A stretch of DNA of 64,000 bases from an uncultured Ectothiorhodospiraceae bacterium (GTDB lineage Bacteria; Pseudomonadota; Gammaproteobacteria; Nitrococcales; Nitrococcaceae), in assembly GCA_913055565.1 (NCBI GenBank), contig CAJXKP010000002.1, positions 56,243 to 120,242 of the forward strand, in the 5' to 3' direction. Of this stretch, positions 1 through 9,458 are shown piece after piece; position 1 is the stretch's first letter, and every line of letters begins with the position of its first letter. The translations under genes were made by a program, and so were the position numbers. The notes below the pieces were generated by a model. The model had not been told where the DNA came from. It was given only the letters and a program-made list of their open reading frames with translations, and made no database searches.

Positions 1-1
1 G

Positions 2-2323
2 CTGGAGGTCCCGGAGCGTGGGGCAATGACCGAGGTCAGCGCGCGGCAGGCGACGCAGCGTGTCAAGGAGCAGATCGCCGCCTGGCGTGAGCAACGCGGC
101 GACCAAGTGGCCTCAGCCTCGGATACTCAGGACGGTGGCAGTGCCGCCGCCGGTGAGGCCGATGCCGATACTAGCGACGCCGAGTCGAGTACCGGCTCGG
201 GCGAAGGCGATGTGGCCCAGGGTCAGTTGGATGTCCAAGGCGTCGAGGAGGGCGCCGATACGGACGCTCAAACCTCACTGCTGGACCAGTCGCTCGCGGC
301 CAATCAGCAGAATGTTCAGCGCTTGCAGGAGCGGGTCCGAGAGGTGGAAACGGACAACGAGAGCCTGCAGTCGCAAAACGAGGATCTGAAGCAGACCGTG
401 GAGCAGCTCAAGGAGGAGCTCGCGCGCGCCGAGGCCCAGAACACGGGTAGTGGTAGTGCGGTCCAGCTGGAGACGGAGTCGCCAACGGGGACCGGCCAGT
501 CCGAGTCGGAAAGCCCGGGCAGCTCCAATGGTGAGGCCAACGACTCGTCGCCCGCGAGCTCGTCCGCTGAGGAAGGCGCTGCCGGCCCGGCGCAGCAGGA
601 CGCTGGCGCGAGCGCCGATGGCTCGCAAGAGGAAACGGATCAGGGCGGCTCGGCTACCGAATCGACGGCTACGGCGGAACCGACAGACGAGACCCAGCAG
701 ACGGCGGCCGCCGACGAGGGCAGCGTCACCTTTAAAGGGGATGACAGTGCCGGTGGCGAAAGCGGCGACGATAGCGCTGAACAGGAGAGCGCGCCGCAAG
801 ACAACGCCCAGACCCAGGCCGCCAGCCAAGGCGATGGTGGCGATGCCTCCCCGGATCAACAGAGCCAGAGCCAACCCGATGAAGGCGGCGGCATAATGGC
901 TTGGCTGATGGGTAACCTGATGGCCTTGGCTGCTATGGGCGGCGGTGTTCTGGTGCTCTTGTTGGCTGGCATCCTGTGGCTACGTCGACGCGGCGAGGCG
1001 ACAGCGGAAGACGAGGAGCTCGCCGCGCCGACACGGGTGCCGTCGCTGGACGAAGCACCCGCCGCTGAGGGTGGCGCTGGTGACATGGCGACGGCTGGTG
1101 CCCAGGGCTCGGAGATGCTGGACGATGCAGCCTCTGGGAGCGCGGCAGGCGGATCCAGCGATATGTTGGCTCAAGCGGACGCCTACATCCAGGCGGGTGA
1201 TCTGGGCGAGGCGCAGGACGTCCTGGATGCGGCCCTGGGAGCCGATCCCGAGGATAAGGAGTTGCGTTATAGGCTCCTCGATGTACTAGCCAAGCGGGGT
1301 GATCGGGGCGGCTTTGAGGCCGAGGCGCAGGTCTTGCATACCCAGCTGGATAGCGAATCGGATCCGCTGTGGCAGTCGACGGTGGCCCTGGGGCGCGAGA
1401 TCGCGCCTGAGCATCCGTTGTTCGCCGGCGGCGAGGACTCGGCGTCTGAGTCGGTCACGGATCAACCGGCGGCCTCTGGCGGCGGTGAGGCCGTACCGGG
1501 CGGGGAGCCCGATAGTGACACCGATTTCGACCTCAGCTTCGATCTCGACGAGCCCGCGGGTGCGAGTGAGGAGACTGAGCAGTCGGGACCCGCTACGACG
1601 GCCGCGGACTCATCGAGCGGTGACGGCGATTTTGATCTCGACTTCGATCTGGATGACGAGGGGTCCGAGCCGGCGGCACCGGACCAGGGCACGCCGGCCG
1701 AGCCCGCCGGCGCCGAAACGGACGATTTAGCGTTTGATCTCGACACCAGCGACCTGGGAGGCGGCGACGCCGGTACGTCGGAGCCGGACGGCGAGGCATC
1801 GGCCGGTGGCGAGAAGCCGGTTTCTGAGCCCGACTCCGGCGGTCTCGATTTCGACCTGGAGTTCGGAGACGGCAGCAAGGAGACTGAGACCTCGTCGGCG
1901 TCGTCAGGCACGGCGGCGGAGAATAGCGATGACACCAGCCTCGATTTCGATCTCCCCGACGACCTGGATCTGTCCTTTGGGGATGACGATGCGAGCGAGG
2001 CGGGTGCGGACTCGTCAGCCTCGGGTTCGGACCAGCCCGATCTGGGCGGTGAGGCGTTGAGTCTCGGTGACGTGTCCGATGAGGCCGATAGCGATGCGCC
2101 AACGGCCACTCCGGATGGCGGCACGGGCCAGGATGGTGGCTCGGAGGTTGGCGGCGACGACTTCGATAGCATGGATGAGGTCGCAACCAAGCTGGACCTG
2201 GCCCAGGCCTATCTGGATATGGGCGACCCGGAGGGAGCGAAAGGGCTTCTCAGTGAGGTCGTCAACGAGGGTGACGCGAGTCAGAAACAACAGGCCGAGG
2301 AACTCCTGGAGAAGGCCGGCTGA
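2..2323 (+). CDS. fimV: FimV/HubP-family polar protein, 5'-truncated by the window edge
   Basis: The frame is open to the left edge, so the true start and the N-terminal LysM part lie outside the window. In order one sees a coiled coil (about nt 278-442), a long Glu/Ser/Gly-rich linker, one membrane span (about nt 893-985) ending in LRRR, a TPR-like pair (about nt 1168-1335), an acidic region with repeated FDLDFDL-type motifs, and the conserved C-terminal FimV motif (LDLAQAYLDMGD, nt 2190-2225). FimV proteins are inner-membrane polar organisers of type IV pili and chemotaxis systems that contact peptidoglycan through LysM. Position directly before truA is typical of gammaproteobacteria. The cytoplasmic part is extremely acidic and repetitive, so its sequence should drift fast. 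Confidence 0.93.
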   Translation: MEVPERGAMTEVSARQATQRVKEQIAAWREQRGDQVASASDTQDGGSAAAGEADADTSDAESSTGSGEGDVAQGQLDVQGVEEGADTDAQTSLLDQSLAANQQNVQRLQERVREVETDNESLQSQNEDLKQTVEQLKEELARAEAQNTGSGSAVQLETESPTGTGQSESESPGSSNGEANDSSPASSSAEEGAAGPAQQDAGASADGSQEETDQGGSATESTATAEPTDETQQTAAADEGSVTFKGDDSAGGESGDDSAEQESAPQDNAQTQAASQGDGGDASPDQQSQSQPDEGGGIMAWLMGNLMALAAMGGGVLVLLLAGILWLRRRGEATAEDEELAAPTRVPSLDEAPAAEGGAGDMATAGAQGSEMLDDAASGSAAGGSSDMLAQADAYIQAGDLGEAQDVLDAALGADPEDKELRYRLLDVLAKRGDRGGFEAEAQVLHTQLDSESDPLWQSTVALGREIAPEHPLFAGGEDSASESVTDQPAASGGGEAVPGGEPDSDTDFDLSFDLDEPAGASEETEQSGPATTAADSSSGDGDFDLDFDLDDEGSEPAAPDQGTPAEPAGAETDDLAFDLDTSDLGGGDAGTSEPDGEASAGGEKPVSEPDSGGLDFDLEFGDGSKETETSSASSGTAAENSDDTSLDFDLPDDLDLSFGDDDASEAGADSSASGSDQPDLGGEALSLGDVSDEADSDAPTATPDGGTGQDGGSEVGGDDFDSMDEVATKLDLAQAYLDMGDPEGAKGLLSEVVNEGDASQKQQAEELLEKAG

Positions 2324-2464
2324 CCGCAGCACGCCGAGGCGAGCCGTGCGTCGGCAGGGCCCACCCCGCCGATGGCTCGGCCGTCACCACGCGTTGGGCA
2401 TTCATCCTACCAAGCGCGGCTGCCCTGGCGCCCGCGCCTGCAGCGACAGGGCAATCGGCGTATC

Positions 2465-3250
2465 GTGACGCGGCGTATCGTTCTCGGACTCGAATACGAT
2501 GGGAGTCGCTATGCCGGCTGGCAGCGCCAGCGGCATGCGCGCTCGGTCCAGGCCGAGGTTGAGGCCGCCGCCAGTGCGGTTGCCGATGAGACACTCGGGG
2601 TAACGGCCGCCGGACGCACCGATTCCGGTGTCCATGCCACCCACCAGGTGGTACATTTCGATACCTGTGCTCAGCGGCCGGAGCGCGCCTGGATTCGGGG
2701 CGTGACGACTAATCTGCCCGAGGATATCGGGGTCCTGTGGGCGCGCGAGGCGGATGAGGCGTTCCATGCGCGCTACCAGGCCCTGAGCCGGCTATACCGT
2801 TATGTCTTGCTCTCCGACTCGCGGCGCCCGGTTCTCAATCGCCATCGCGTCGCTTGGACCTGGAAATCCCTGGCACTCGCGCCGATGCAGCAGGCGGCTA
2901 ATTACCTGATCGGCGAGCACGACTTCAGCTCCTTCCGGGCGGTTGCCTGTCAGGCGCGTCATCCGGTGCGCCGAATCGAGCGTATCGAGCTAGGTCAGCA
3001 AGGCCGCTATATCACCATCGATGTCGAGGCCAACGCCTTCCTCCATCACATGGTGCGGAATATCGTGGGCTCATTGCTCGCCGTCGGTGCTAATGATCGT
3101 CCCGTCGAATGGCTGGGTGATGTCCTGGAGGCGCGTGATCGAACCAAGGCGGGTATAACGGCGCCGGCGGCTGGTCTCTACATGACGGGCGTGCGTTACC
3201 CGGACGGCTATGACATGCCCGCTGTGGGATGGCTGCCGCGCTTTGCGTAA
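2465..3250 (+). CDS. truA: tRNA pseudouridine(38-40) synthase TruA
   Basis: TruA isomerises U38-U40 in the anticodon arm of many tRNAs. The catalytic Asp sits in the GRTDSGVHA motif; the EYDGSRYAGWQRQ N-terminus and the NAFLHHMVRNIVG segment are family hallmarks. I chose the GTG at 2465 (261 aa, close to the family's usual 260-270) because homologues begin within a few residues of RIVLGLEYDG; the open frame runs further up to 2372 but that extension looks non-coding. It follows fimV after about 140 bases without another gene. Confidence 0.93.
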   Translation: MTRRIVLGLEYDGSRYAGWQRQRHARSVQAEVEAAASAVADETLGVTAAGRTDSGVHATHQVVHFDTCAQRPERAWIRGVTTNLPEDIGVLWAREADEAFHARYQALSRLYRYVLLSDSRRPVLNRHRVAWTWKSLALAPMQQAANYLIGEHDFSSFRAVACQARHPVRRIERIELGQQGRYITIDVEANAFLHHMVRNIVGSLLAVGANDRPVEWLGDVLEARDRTKAGITAPAAGLYMTGVRYPDGYDMPAVGWLPRFA

Positions 3251-3271
3251 TGCCACGAGCCTGTTTACTAT
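3243..3271 (+). promoter_or_regulatory. Possible sigma70 promoter for the trpF operon
   Basis: TTGCGT (3243-3248), a 17-base spacer and TACTAT (3266-3271) precede trpF by about 35 bases. No attenuator-like leader with Trp codons is visible in the 56-base gap, so this would be a plain promoter. Match to consensus is moderate only. Confidence 0.35.
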
Positions 3272-3306
3272 GCTCTATGGCGGTGTAAGGCAGGTTTTAT
3301 TCCGGC

Positions 3307-3945
3307 ATGGGGGCGGAGGTGCGAACACGGGTCAAGATGTGCGGCGTGACGTCGCCCGAGGATGCCAGTCTGGCGAGCCGCCATGGTGCCGATGCGGTCG
3401 GCATCGTGTTCCATCCCGGCAGTCGCCGTTGTGTGGGTGTCGAGGAAGCTCGAGCGATCATCGCCGCACTGGGGCCGTTCGTGACGGTTGTGGGGCTGTT
3501 CCTGGATGCCGATCCCGATGAGGTGCGCCGGGTGCTGGCGGCTGTGCCTATCGATTGTCTCCAGTTCCACGGCAATGAGGCCGCGACGTATTGCACGAGC
3601 TTTGGGCGCCCCTACATCAAGGCGGCGGGCATGGCCGGGGTAACGGACTTGCATCGATTCGCGGCGGCGCATCCGGGCGCGAGCGGCCTGCTGGTGGATA
3701 GCCACCGGCCCGGCGACGCGGGCGGAACCGGGGAGAGCTTTGAGTGGTCTCGTCTGCCAGGGGATTTGGCCAAGCCATTGATCCTCGCCGGCGGCCTGAC
3801 ACCCGCCAATGTCGCCGAGGCTGTTCGTGGCGTCCGGCCTTGGGGTGTCGACGTGAGTACGGGGGTCGAACAGGCGCCGGGGACCAAGGACGGCGACAAA
3901 CTCGCAGCATTCATGCAAGGGGTTCAAAGTGGCCAAAGTGATTGA
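3307..3945 (+). CDS. trpF: Phosphoribosylanthranilate isomerase
   Basis: Catalyses the Amadori rearrangement of phosphoribosylanthranilate to CdRP in tryptophan synthesis. The TIM-barrel protein (212 aa) shows the catalytic KMCGVT motif near residue 10, the catalytic-Asp region near the middle (DCLQFHGNE) and the phosphate-binding GGLTPANV and GVDVSTGVE segments at the C-terminus. Its 3' end overlaps trpB by 17 bases, which implies translational coupling. In many gammaproteobacteria trpF sits between truA and accD; here trpBA is added. Confidence 0.95.
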   Translation: MGAEVRTRVKMCGVTSPEDASLASRHGADAVGIVFHPGSRRCVGVEEARAIIAALGPFVTVVGLFLDADPDEVRRVLAAVPIDCLQFHGNEAATYCTSFGRPYIKAAGMAGVTDLHRFAAAHPGASGLLVDSHRPGDAGGTGESFEWSRLPGDLAKPLILAGGLTPANVAEAVRGVRPWGVDVSTGVEQAPGTKDGDKLAAFMQGVQSGQSD

Positions 3946-5158
3946 ATCGGGCGAAGCGTTGGACTTCACCCAGTTTCCGGACGACCGGGGTCATTTCGGC
4001 GCGTTTGGCGGGCGGTTCGTGCCCGAGCTGCTCATGGCGCCGCTTGAGGAGCTGGCCCAGGCGTATGCCCGTTATCGCGACGACGAGGCATTCCAGGCCG
4101 AGCTCTATGCCGACCTGGAGCACTACGTCGGGCGCCCGACGCCGCTCTACCACGCGCAGCGCTGGTCCGGAAAAATCGGCGGTGCCCAGATTCATCTCAA
4201 GCGCGAGGATCTGGACCACACCGGCGCCCACAAGATCAATAACACCATGGGGCAGGCGTTGCTTGCCTCGCGTATGGGCAAGACGCGCATCGTTGGGGAA
4301 ACCGGCGCCGGGCAGCACGGTGTGGCCACGGCCAGCGTGGCGGCGCGTCTGGGACTGGAGTGCGTCATCTACATGGGCGCTGATGACGTTGATCGCCAGG
4401 CGGTTAACGTCTACCGGATGCGGCTGCTGGGTGCCCATGTGGTACCGGTGGAGTCAGGCTCACGGACACTCAAGGATGCCCTCAACGAGGCCTTCCGCGA
4501 CTGGGCCTCCAATGTCGATAACACCTTCTACATCATCGGTACCGTTTCGGGGCCGCACCCCTATCCCCTGCTGGTAAGGGACTTCCAGGCTGTCATCGGC
4601 CGCGAGACGCGGCAACAGATGTTGGCTAGCCATGGTTGTCTCCCGGATGCCCTGGTCGCCTGCGTCGGCGGCGGCTCGAACGCCATCGGCCTGTTCCATC
4701 CCTTCCTCGGCGATGAATCGGTGGCCATCTACGGCGTCGAGGCGGGCGGCGACGGCGTGGCATCGGGGCGCCATGCGGCGCCGCTGGCCGCCGGGCGCCC
4801 CGGGGTGCTGCACGGCAATCGGACCTACCTCATGGAGAGTGACGACGGCCAGATCACCGGCACCCATTCGGTGTCCGCCGGCCTTGATTACCCCGGGGTG
4901 GGGCCGGAGCACGCCTGGCTCAAGGATATCGGCCGCGCCCAATACGTCTCGGTAACCGACGACGAGGCGGTGGCTGCGTTCCATGAGGTAACCCGTACCG
5001 AGGGTATCATCCCGGCGCTGGAGACCGCGCACGGGTTGGCCTACGCGGCACAACTGGCCGCACGGATGCGCCCGGATCAGACGATTGTGGTCAATCTATC
5101 GGGCCGCGGTGATAAGGATATCGATACCGTGGCCAGGCTGGAGGGCATGGCCTTATGA
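3929..5158 (+). CDS. trpB: Tryptophan synthase beta chain
   Basis: PLP enzyme joining indole and serine to tryptophan. The PLP lysine is in GAHKINNT, and the phosphate-binding loop is GGGSNAIG; the [11 protein letters not shown] and GRGDKD segments are family hallmarks. Length 409 aa is normal. The start is a GTG at 3929 placed 6 bases after AAGGGG (3917-3922) inside the trpF 3' end; the product begins [11 protein letters not shown]. It overlaps trpA by ATGA. Confidence 0.96.
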   Translation: MAKVIESGEALDFTQFPDDRGHFGAFGGRFVPELLMAPLEELAQAYARYRDDEAFQAELYADLEHYVGRPTPLYHAQRWSGKIGGAQIHLKREDLDHTGAHKINNTMGQALLASRMGKTRIVGETGAGQHGVATASVAARLGLECVIYMGADDVDRQAVNVYRMRLLGAHVVPVESGSRTLKDALNEAFRDWASNVDNTFYIIGTVSGPHPYPLLVRDFQAVIGRETRQQMLASHGCLPDALVACVGGGSNAIGLFHPFLGDESVAIYGVEAGGDGVASGRHAAPLAAGRPGVLHGNRTYLMESDDGQITGTHSVSAGLDYPGVGPEHAWLKDIGRAQYVSVTDDEAVAAFHEVTRTEGIIPALETAHGLAYAAQLAARMRPDQTIVVNLSGRGDKDIDTVARLEGMAL

Positions 5159-5988
5159 GCCGCATACCCCGACGTTTCGAGCAGCTTCGCGAGCAGGGCC
5201 GTAAGGCCCTGATCCCGTATATCACCGGTGGCGACCCCGAGCCAGCAGCTACCGTCGGACTGATGCAGCGACTGGTCAGCTCAGGCGCTGACATCGTCGA
5301 GGTCGGCATCCCCTTCTCCGACCCCATGGCCGATGGGCCGACGATCCAGCGGGCCTGCGAGCGGGCTCTCGCGCACGGCACATCGACCCGCGATATCTTG
5401 GGCATGATTCGCGAGTTCCGGCGTGGTGACAGCGATACGCCGGTGGTGCTGATGGGCTATCTCAACCCCATGGAGCAGATGGGCTACGAGGTCTTCGCCC
5501 GTGAGGCGGCCGCAGCCGGTGTAGACGCCGTGCTAACCGTGGATCTGCCCCCCGAGGAGGGCCATGAGCTTGTCACGGCGCTAACCGAATACGACCTGGA
5601 TCCCATCTGGCTGGTGGCGCCGACGACGCGGCAGGAGCGCATCGAGGCGATCTGTTCGGTGGCGCGCGGCTTCGTCTATTACGTGTCGCTGAAAGGCGTT
5701 ACCGGCGCGGCAACGCTTGACTTCGATGATGTCGCTCGCCACGTCGATCAGATCGCTCGGGCCACGCAGCTGCCGGTCGGGGTCGGTTTCGGCATCCGCG
5801 ATGCCGAAACCGCGGCACGGATCGCGGGCGTCGCCGACGGCGTCGTGGTGGGTAGTGCCATTGTGCAGTTGATAGGCGACAACGCTGGCGACGCGGCGGC
5901 CCGCGAGACGGCCGTCGGCGACCTGGCGGCCGGTATGCGTCGGGCCATGGATCAAACCGAAAACTACCATCGCCCCGAGGCGTCATGA
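5155..5988 (+). CDS. trpA: Tryptophan synthase alpha chain
   Basis: Cleaves indole-3-glycerol phosphate to indole, which is channelled to TrpB. The catalytic Glu and Asp lie in the [15 protein letters not shown] motif near residues 45-60; the phosphate-binding GVGFGI loop is near residue 210. It overlaps trpB and accD by 4 bases each (ATGA), so trpBA and accD are translated as a chain. 277 aa, slightly longer than average at the C-terminus. Confidence 0.96.
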   Translation: MSRIPRRFEQLREQGRKALIPYITGGDPEPAATVGLMQRLVSSGADIVEVGIPFSDPMADGPTIQRACERALAHGTSTRDILGMIREFRRGDSDTPVVLMGYLNPMEQMGYEVFAREAAAAGVDAVLTVDLPPEEGHELVTALTEYDLDPIWLVAPTTRQERIEAICSVARGFVYYVSLKGVTGAATLDFDDVARHVDQIARATQLPVGVGFGIRDAETAARIAGVADGVVVGSAIVQLIGDNAGDAAARETAVGDLAAGMRRAMDQTENYHRPEAS

Positions 5989-6878
5989 GCTGGTTCGAGA
6001 AACTGATGCCCTCGCGCATCCGCACGGAGGCGCGCACCGGACGTAATCGAGGAGTGCCGGAGGGGCTCTGGACCAAATGCGAGCCCTGTTCCAGTGTGCT
6101 GTACCGCCCTGAGCTGGAGCGTAATCTGGAGGTGTGCCCGAAGTGCTCGGCTCATCGACGCATCGGGGCCCGGTATCGCCTTGAGATCTTCCTCGATGAC
6201 GCGACCCAAGGCGAGATCGGCGAGGATATCCAGCCCGCGGATCCGCTCCGCTTCCGCGACACCAAGAAGTATCGGGATCGGCTGGCGCAGGCCCAGAAGC
6301 AGACGGGCGAGAACGACGCGCTGGTTGCCATACACGGGTCGGTGATGGGCGTGCCGGCGATTGTTTGTGCCTTTGAGTTTCCCTTCATGGGCGGCTCCAT
6401 GGGCTCGGTGGTCGGTGAGCGGTTCGCTCGTGCCGCCAACCAGGCGGTGGAAGAGGGGATACCGTTGATCTGCTTCCCCGCCTCCGGGGGTGCCCGGATG
6501 CAGGAGGGGCTGCTGTCCCTGATGCAGATGGCCAAGACAAGCGCCGCGCTGTCGCGCCTATCGGAGAGCGGGCTGCCGTACGTGTCGATTATGACCGACC
6601 CGACAATGGGTGGTGTCTCAGCCAGTCTGGCGACGCTTGGCGACGTCAATGTCGCGGAGCCCGGGGCGCTAATCGGCTTCGCTGGTCCGCGCGTTATCGA
6701 GCAGACCGTGCGCGAGACCTTGCCGGAGGGGTTTCAGCGCGCCGAGTTCCTGGTTGAGCACGGCGCCATCGATATGATCGTCGATCGCCGCGAGATGCGT
6801 GAGCGTATCGCCAGCCTCCTGGCGATGCTGACGCAACAGCCATCGCCGCGCCTCAACCGTCTCGGCGCGGATAGCTGA
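5985..6878 (+). CDS. accD: Acetyl-CoA carboxylase carboxyltransferase subunit beta
   Basis: Subunit of the transferase half of acetyl-CoA carboxylase, making malonyl-CoA for fatty acid synthesis together with AccA. The N-terminal zinc ribbon has the four cysteines in the expected C-x2-C ... C-x2-C layout (residues about 30-52). The crotonase-type core contains [12 protein letters not shown] and [10 protein letters not shown]. Translationally coupled to trpA through ATGA. 297 aa, normal. Confidence 0.96.
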   Translation: MSWFEKLMPSRIRTEARTGRNRGVPEGLWTKCEPCSSVLYRPELERNLEVCPKCSAHRRIGARYRLEIFLDDATQGEIGEDIQPADPLRFRDTKKYRDRLAQAQKQTGENDALVAIHGSVMGVPAIVCAFEFPFMGGSMGSVVGERFARAANQAVEEGIPLICFPASGGARMQEGLLSLMQMAKTSAALSRLSESGLPYVSIMTDPTMGGVSASLATLGDVNVAEPGALIGFAGPRVIEQTVRETLPEGFQRAEFLVEHGAIDMIVDRREMRERIASLLAMLTQQPSPRLNRLGADS

Positions 6879-6889
6879 GAGCGCGCTGG

Positions 6890-8182
6890 ATGCGCTTTAC
6901 GCGCGTGGCCGATTGGCTGCAGTGGCAGCAGCAGCTCCATCCGCGGGAGATCGATCCCGGTCTTGATCGCGTACTGGCCGTGGGTGACGTGCTGGGTGTT
7001 CTGGAGCCGAGCGCTACCGTTATTAGCGTGGCCGGCACCAACGGCAAGGGCACTACGGTCGCCTTCCTCGAAGGGCTGGCCACCGAGCTTGGCTATCGGC
7101 CCGGATGTTACACGTCGCCGCATATCCTGGCTTATAACGAGCGCATCCGCGTGGCCGGATCCCCCGTGTCCGATGAGGTGCTGCTCACGGCGTTCGATGC
7201 CGTGGACCGAGCTCGTGGGGATACCACGCTGTCGTTTTTCGAATTCGGCACCCTGGCAGCGCTGTGGTGCCTGATGCAGGCCGGCGCTGACCCCTGGCTC
7301 CTGGAGGTCGGTCTCGGCGGACGCCTTGATGCCGTTAACGCGCTGTCCGCTGATGTCGCCGTGGTCACGAGTATTGCGCTTGATCATGCCGAGTGGCTGG
7401 GCGATGACCTGGATTCAATCGGGCGCGAGAAGGCCGGCATTATGCGGCCCGAGCACCCGGCGATCTGCGGTACGAGTACGCCGCCGGCAGGGCTCCTCGC
7501 CGCCGCGGCGGATCACGGGGCGCAGCTCTCCCGGCGGGGTGTGGATTTCGATGTCGAGCCCGGTCCGGAGCAATGGCGGTGGTGGGGCGTGCGCGAGACA
7601 CTCGGTGGGCTACCGGTGCCGGCGTGGACGGGCGGTTTCGTCGATAATGCAGCGACTGCCCTGGCGGCCTGGGAGGCGGCACCGGGGCTGGCGTTTCCGG
7701 ACCGAGGGCAGGCGCAACGGGCGCTCGGCGCTGCCCGACTTAGCGGCCGATTGCAGTGGCTCGATGGCCACTGGTTGCTTGATGTCGCGCACAACCCAGT
7801 GGCGGCGCAACGGCTGGCCCAGGCCCTATCAGGACAGACCTTGGCGACGCCCTTGCGCGGCGTTATTGCGGTGATGGCGCGCAAGGAGCTCATCGGGATC
7901 GTGCAGGCCCTGGCCGATGCCGTCTCGATCTGGCATCCGCTCATCTTGGACGATGACGACGCCTGGCCGGCCGACGAAGTCAGCGCGGCGGTTCGAGCTG
8001 CTGGCGGTGAGGTCGGCTCGGCTGGATCGCCGGCGACGCTGTTCTCGGATCTCGACGAGCAGCCTGGCACGAAGATGGTCTGTGGCTCCTTTCGGGCGGT
8101 GGAAGAGGCCGTGCGCTGGTACGGTGATGGCTCTGGGGCTCGGGTTGCCGGTCGCGAGAGGCATGCATGCAGCAAGGGTTGA
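6890..8182 (+). CDS. folC: Bifunctional folylpolyglutamate synthase / dihydrofolate synthase
   Basis: Mur-ligase-type enzyme adding glutamate to dihydropteroate and to folates. The P-loop VAGTNGKGTT is at residues about 45-55, followed by the YTSPHI folate-binding motif, the central-domain VTSIALDHAEWLG and the C-terminal-domain DVAHNP segment. Starts 11 bases after accD; its 3' end overlaps the SPOR-protein gene by 16 bases. 430 aa, normal. Order accD-folC-dedD-cvpA-purF is the ancestral gammaproteobacterial one. Confidence 0.95.
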   Translation: MRFTRVADWLQWQQQLHPREIDPGLDRVLAVGDVLGVLEPSATVISVAGTNGKGTTVAFLEGLATELGYRPGCYTSPHILAYNERIRVAGSPVSDEVLLTAFDAVDRARGDTTLSFFEFGTLAALWCLMQAGADPWLLEVGLGGRLDAVNALSADVAVVTSIALDHAEWLGDDLDSIGREKAGIMRPEHPAICGTSTPPAGLLAAAADHGAQLSRRGVDFDVEPGPEQWRWWGVRETLGGLPVPAWTGGFVDNAATALAAWEAAPGLAFPDRGQAQRALGAARLSGRLQWLDGHWLLDVAHNPVAAQRLAQALSGQTLATPLRGVIAVMARKELIGIVQALADAVSIWHPLILDDDDAWPADEVSAAVRAAGGEVGSAGSPATLFSDLDEQPGTKMVCGSFRAVEEAVRWYGDGSGARVAGRERHACSKG

Positions 8183-8772
8183 AGCAACGGCTCGTTGGTG
8201 GCCTGGTCATCCTGGCGCTGGTTGTTATCTTCCTGCCGATGGCGTTGCAGGGACCCGTGGAGCATACGCGGGTCGATGTGCCGATCCAGGTGCCACCCGA
8301 GCCAGAGGTTCCCGCGGACGGGGTACTGCCGCCCCCGGACTTCACGGCTCAGCCAACACCCGGGCAAGGCGGCGAGGGGAGGTCAGGGCGTCAGCCTGGC
8401 GAGGACGAAGGGCAGGCTGACGCGTCGACGACTAGCGCGCCGGAGGAAGCGACAGGCGGCAATAACGGTCAGCCGCTGGTGGCCGAGGGTCAGCAGGAGA
8501 CGGCCGAGCAGGGCAATACGGCGCCTGCGGGCCGCCCCGGTAGCTGGATCGTTCAGGTGGGCGCTTTTAGCGACCCGGCCAATGCTGAGCGCTTGCGTGA
8601 GCGACTCATCGATGCCGGTTTCGGCAGTGCCTATAGCGAGCCGAGCCGAGCCGATGGCGAGCGCTTGCATCGCGTGCGCGTTGGGCCGGTGGTGACGCGT
8701 GCTGACGCCGAGGCCCTCGCCCAGCGGTTGCAGCGATCGCTGGAGCTCGACGGCATCCTGGTGCCGCGGTAA
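8167..8772 (+). CDS. dedD: DedD-type SPOR-domain inner-membrane protein
   Basis: A short cytoplasmic start and one membrane span (residues about 8-27) are followed by a Pro/Gly/Glu-rich periplasmic linker. A C-terminal SPOR domain begins at SWIVQVGAF and continues with the HRVRVGPV strand. SPOR domains bind denuded glycan strands at the division septum; DedD is a division protein in E. coli. The domain layout and place between folC and cvpA support the name, the linker itself being unalignable. Confidence 0.85.
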   Translation: MQQGLKQRLVGGLVILALVVIFLPMALQGPVEHTRVDVPIQVPPEPEVPADGVLPPPDFTAQPTPGQGGEGRSGRQPGEDEGQADASTTSAPEEATGGNNGQPLVAEGQQETAEQGNTAPAGRPGSWIVQVGAFSDPANAERLRERLIDAGFGSAYSEPSRADGERLHRVRVGPVVTRADAEALAQRLQRSLELDGILVPR

Positions 8773-8840
8773 GTCGTGGCATGCGCTGGCAGCCTCGCCG
8801 GTGGTAGACTGTATGGAGAGCGTCGGCAGGCGGTGATCGC

Positions 8841-9431
8841 ATGAATTGGCTGGATGGCGTCCTGATCGCGATCATCACCGTATCGGCGTTGATCAGCCTG
8901 ATGCGGGGCTTCATCAAGGAGGTGCTGTCACTGGCCGTTTGGGTCGCGGCCGTGTGGTTGAGTGTGCGGTATAGCGAGGCGCTGGCGGTATACGCACAGC
9001 CCTATATCGGTTCGCCGATCCTGCGTCTGATTGTGGCATTCGCGAGCCTGTTCATCGCCACGTTACTTATCGGGGCTCTGGTGAATTATCTGGCGTCGGT
9101 TCTGGTCGGCCGCACTGGCCTGACAGGGACAGATCGCGCCGTCGGCGTGGTCTTTGGCGGGCTACGCGGGGTCGTTATCGTCGCCCTGCTGGTGCTGTTG
9201 GCGGGGCTGACGGCCGTGCCGCGCGAGGCTTGGTGGCAGGAATCGCTGCTGACCACGCGCCTGCGGCCGCTCGTCTGCCGAGTTGGTGTGGAGGGCTGGT
9301 TGTCCGATTTCGATGTGCGCCGGCCGGTGGTCGGTGATGCTGTTAATCCCGAAGGAACGTCCGCCGCTGGCTACTGGCGGGCGTATTGCGCGGCGAGTTC
9401 GGCCTCGTCCGACGACGAGGCCGCTGAGTAA
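8841..9431 (+). CDS. cvpA: CvpA family membrane protein
   Basis: Four predicted membrane spans within the first 130 residues, with the family's MNWLDGVLIAIITVSALISL-like opening and the RGFIKEVLSL segment. CvpA proteins sit upstream of purF in gammaproteobacteria and were named for colicin V export; their molecular role is still not settled. It lies 27 bases before purF in the same direction. The C-terminal tail is Ser/Asp-rich. Confidence 0.9.
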   Translation: MNWLDGVLIAIITVSALISLMRGFIKEVLSLAVWVAAVWLSVRYSEALAVYAQPYIGSPILRLIVAFASLFIATLLIGALVNYLASVLVGRTGLTGTDRAVGVVFGGLRGVVIVALLVLLAGLTAVPREAWWQESLLTTRLRPLVCRVGVEGWLSDFDVRRPVVGDAVNPEGTSAAGYWRAYCAASSASSDDEAAE

Positions 9432-9458
9432 CTAGTCAAAAGGGGGCGATAGCGCGTT

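Noticed and set aside
1462..2190. Long Ser/Pro-rich frames opposite fimV
   Set aside because: Arise from the repetitive Asp/Ser codons of fimV read backwards.
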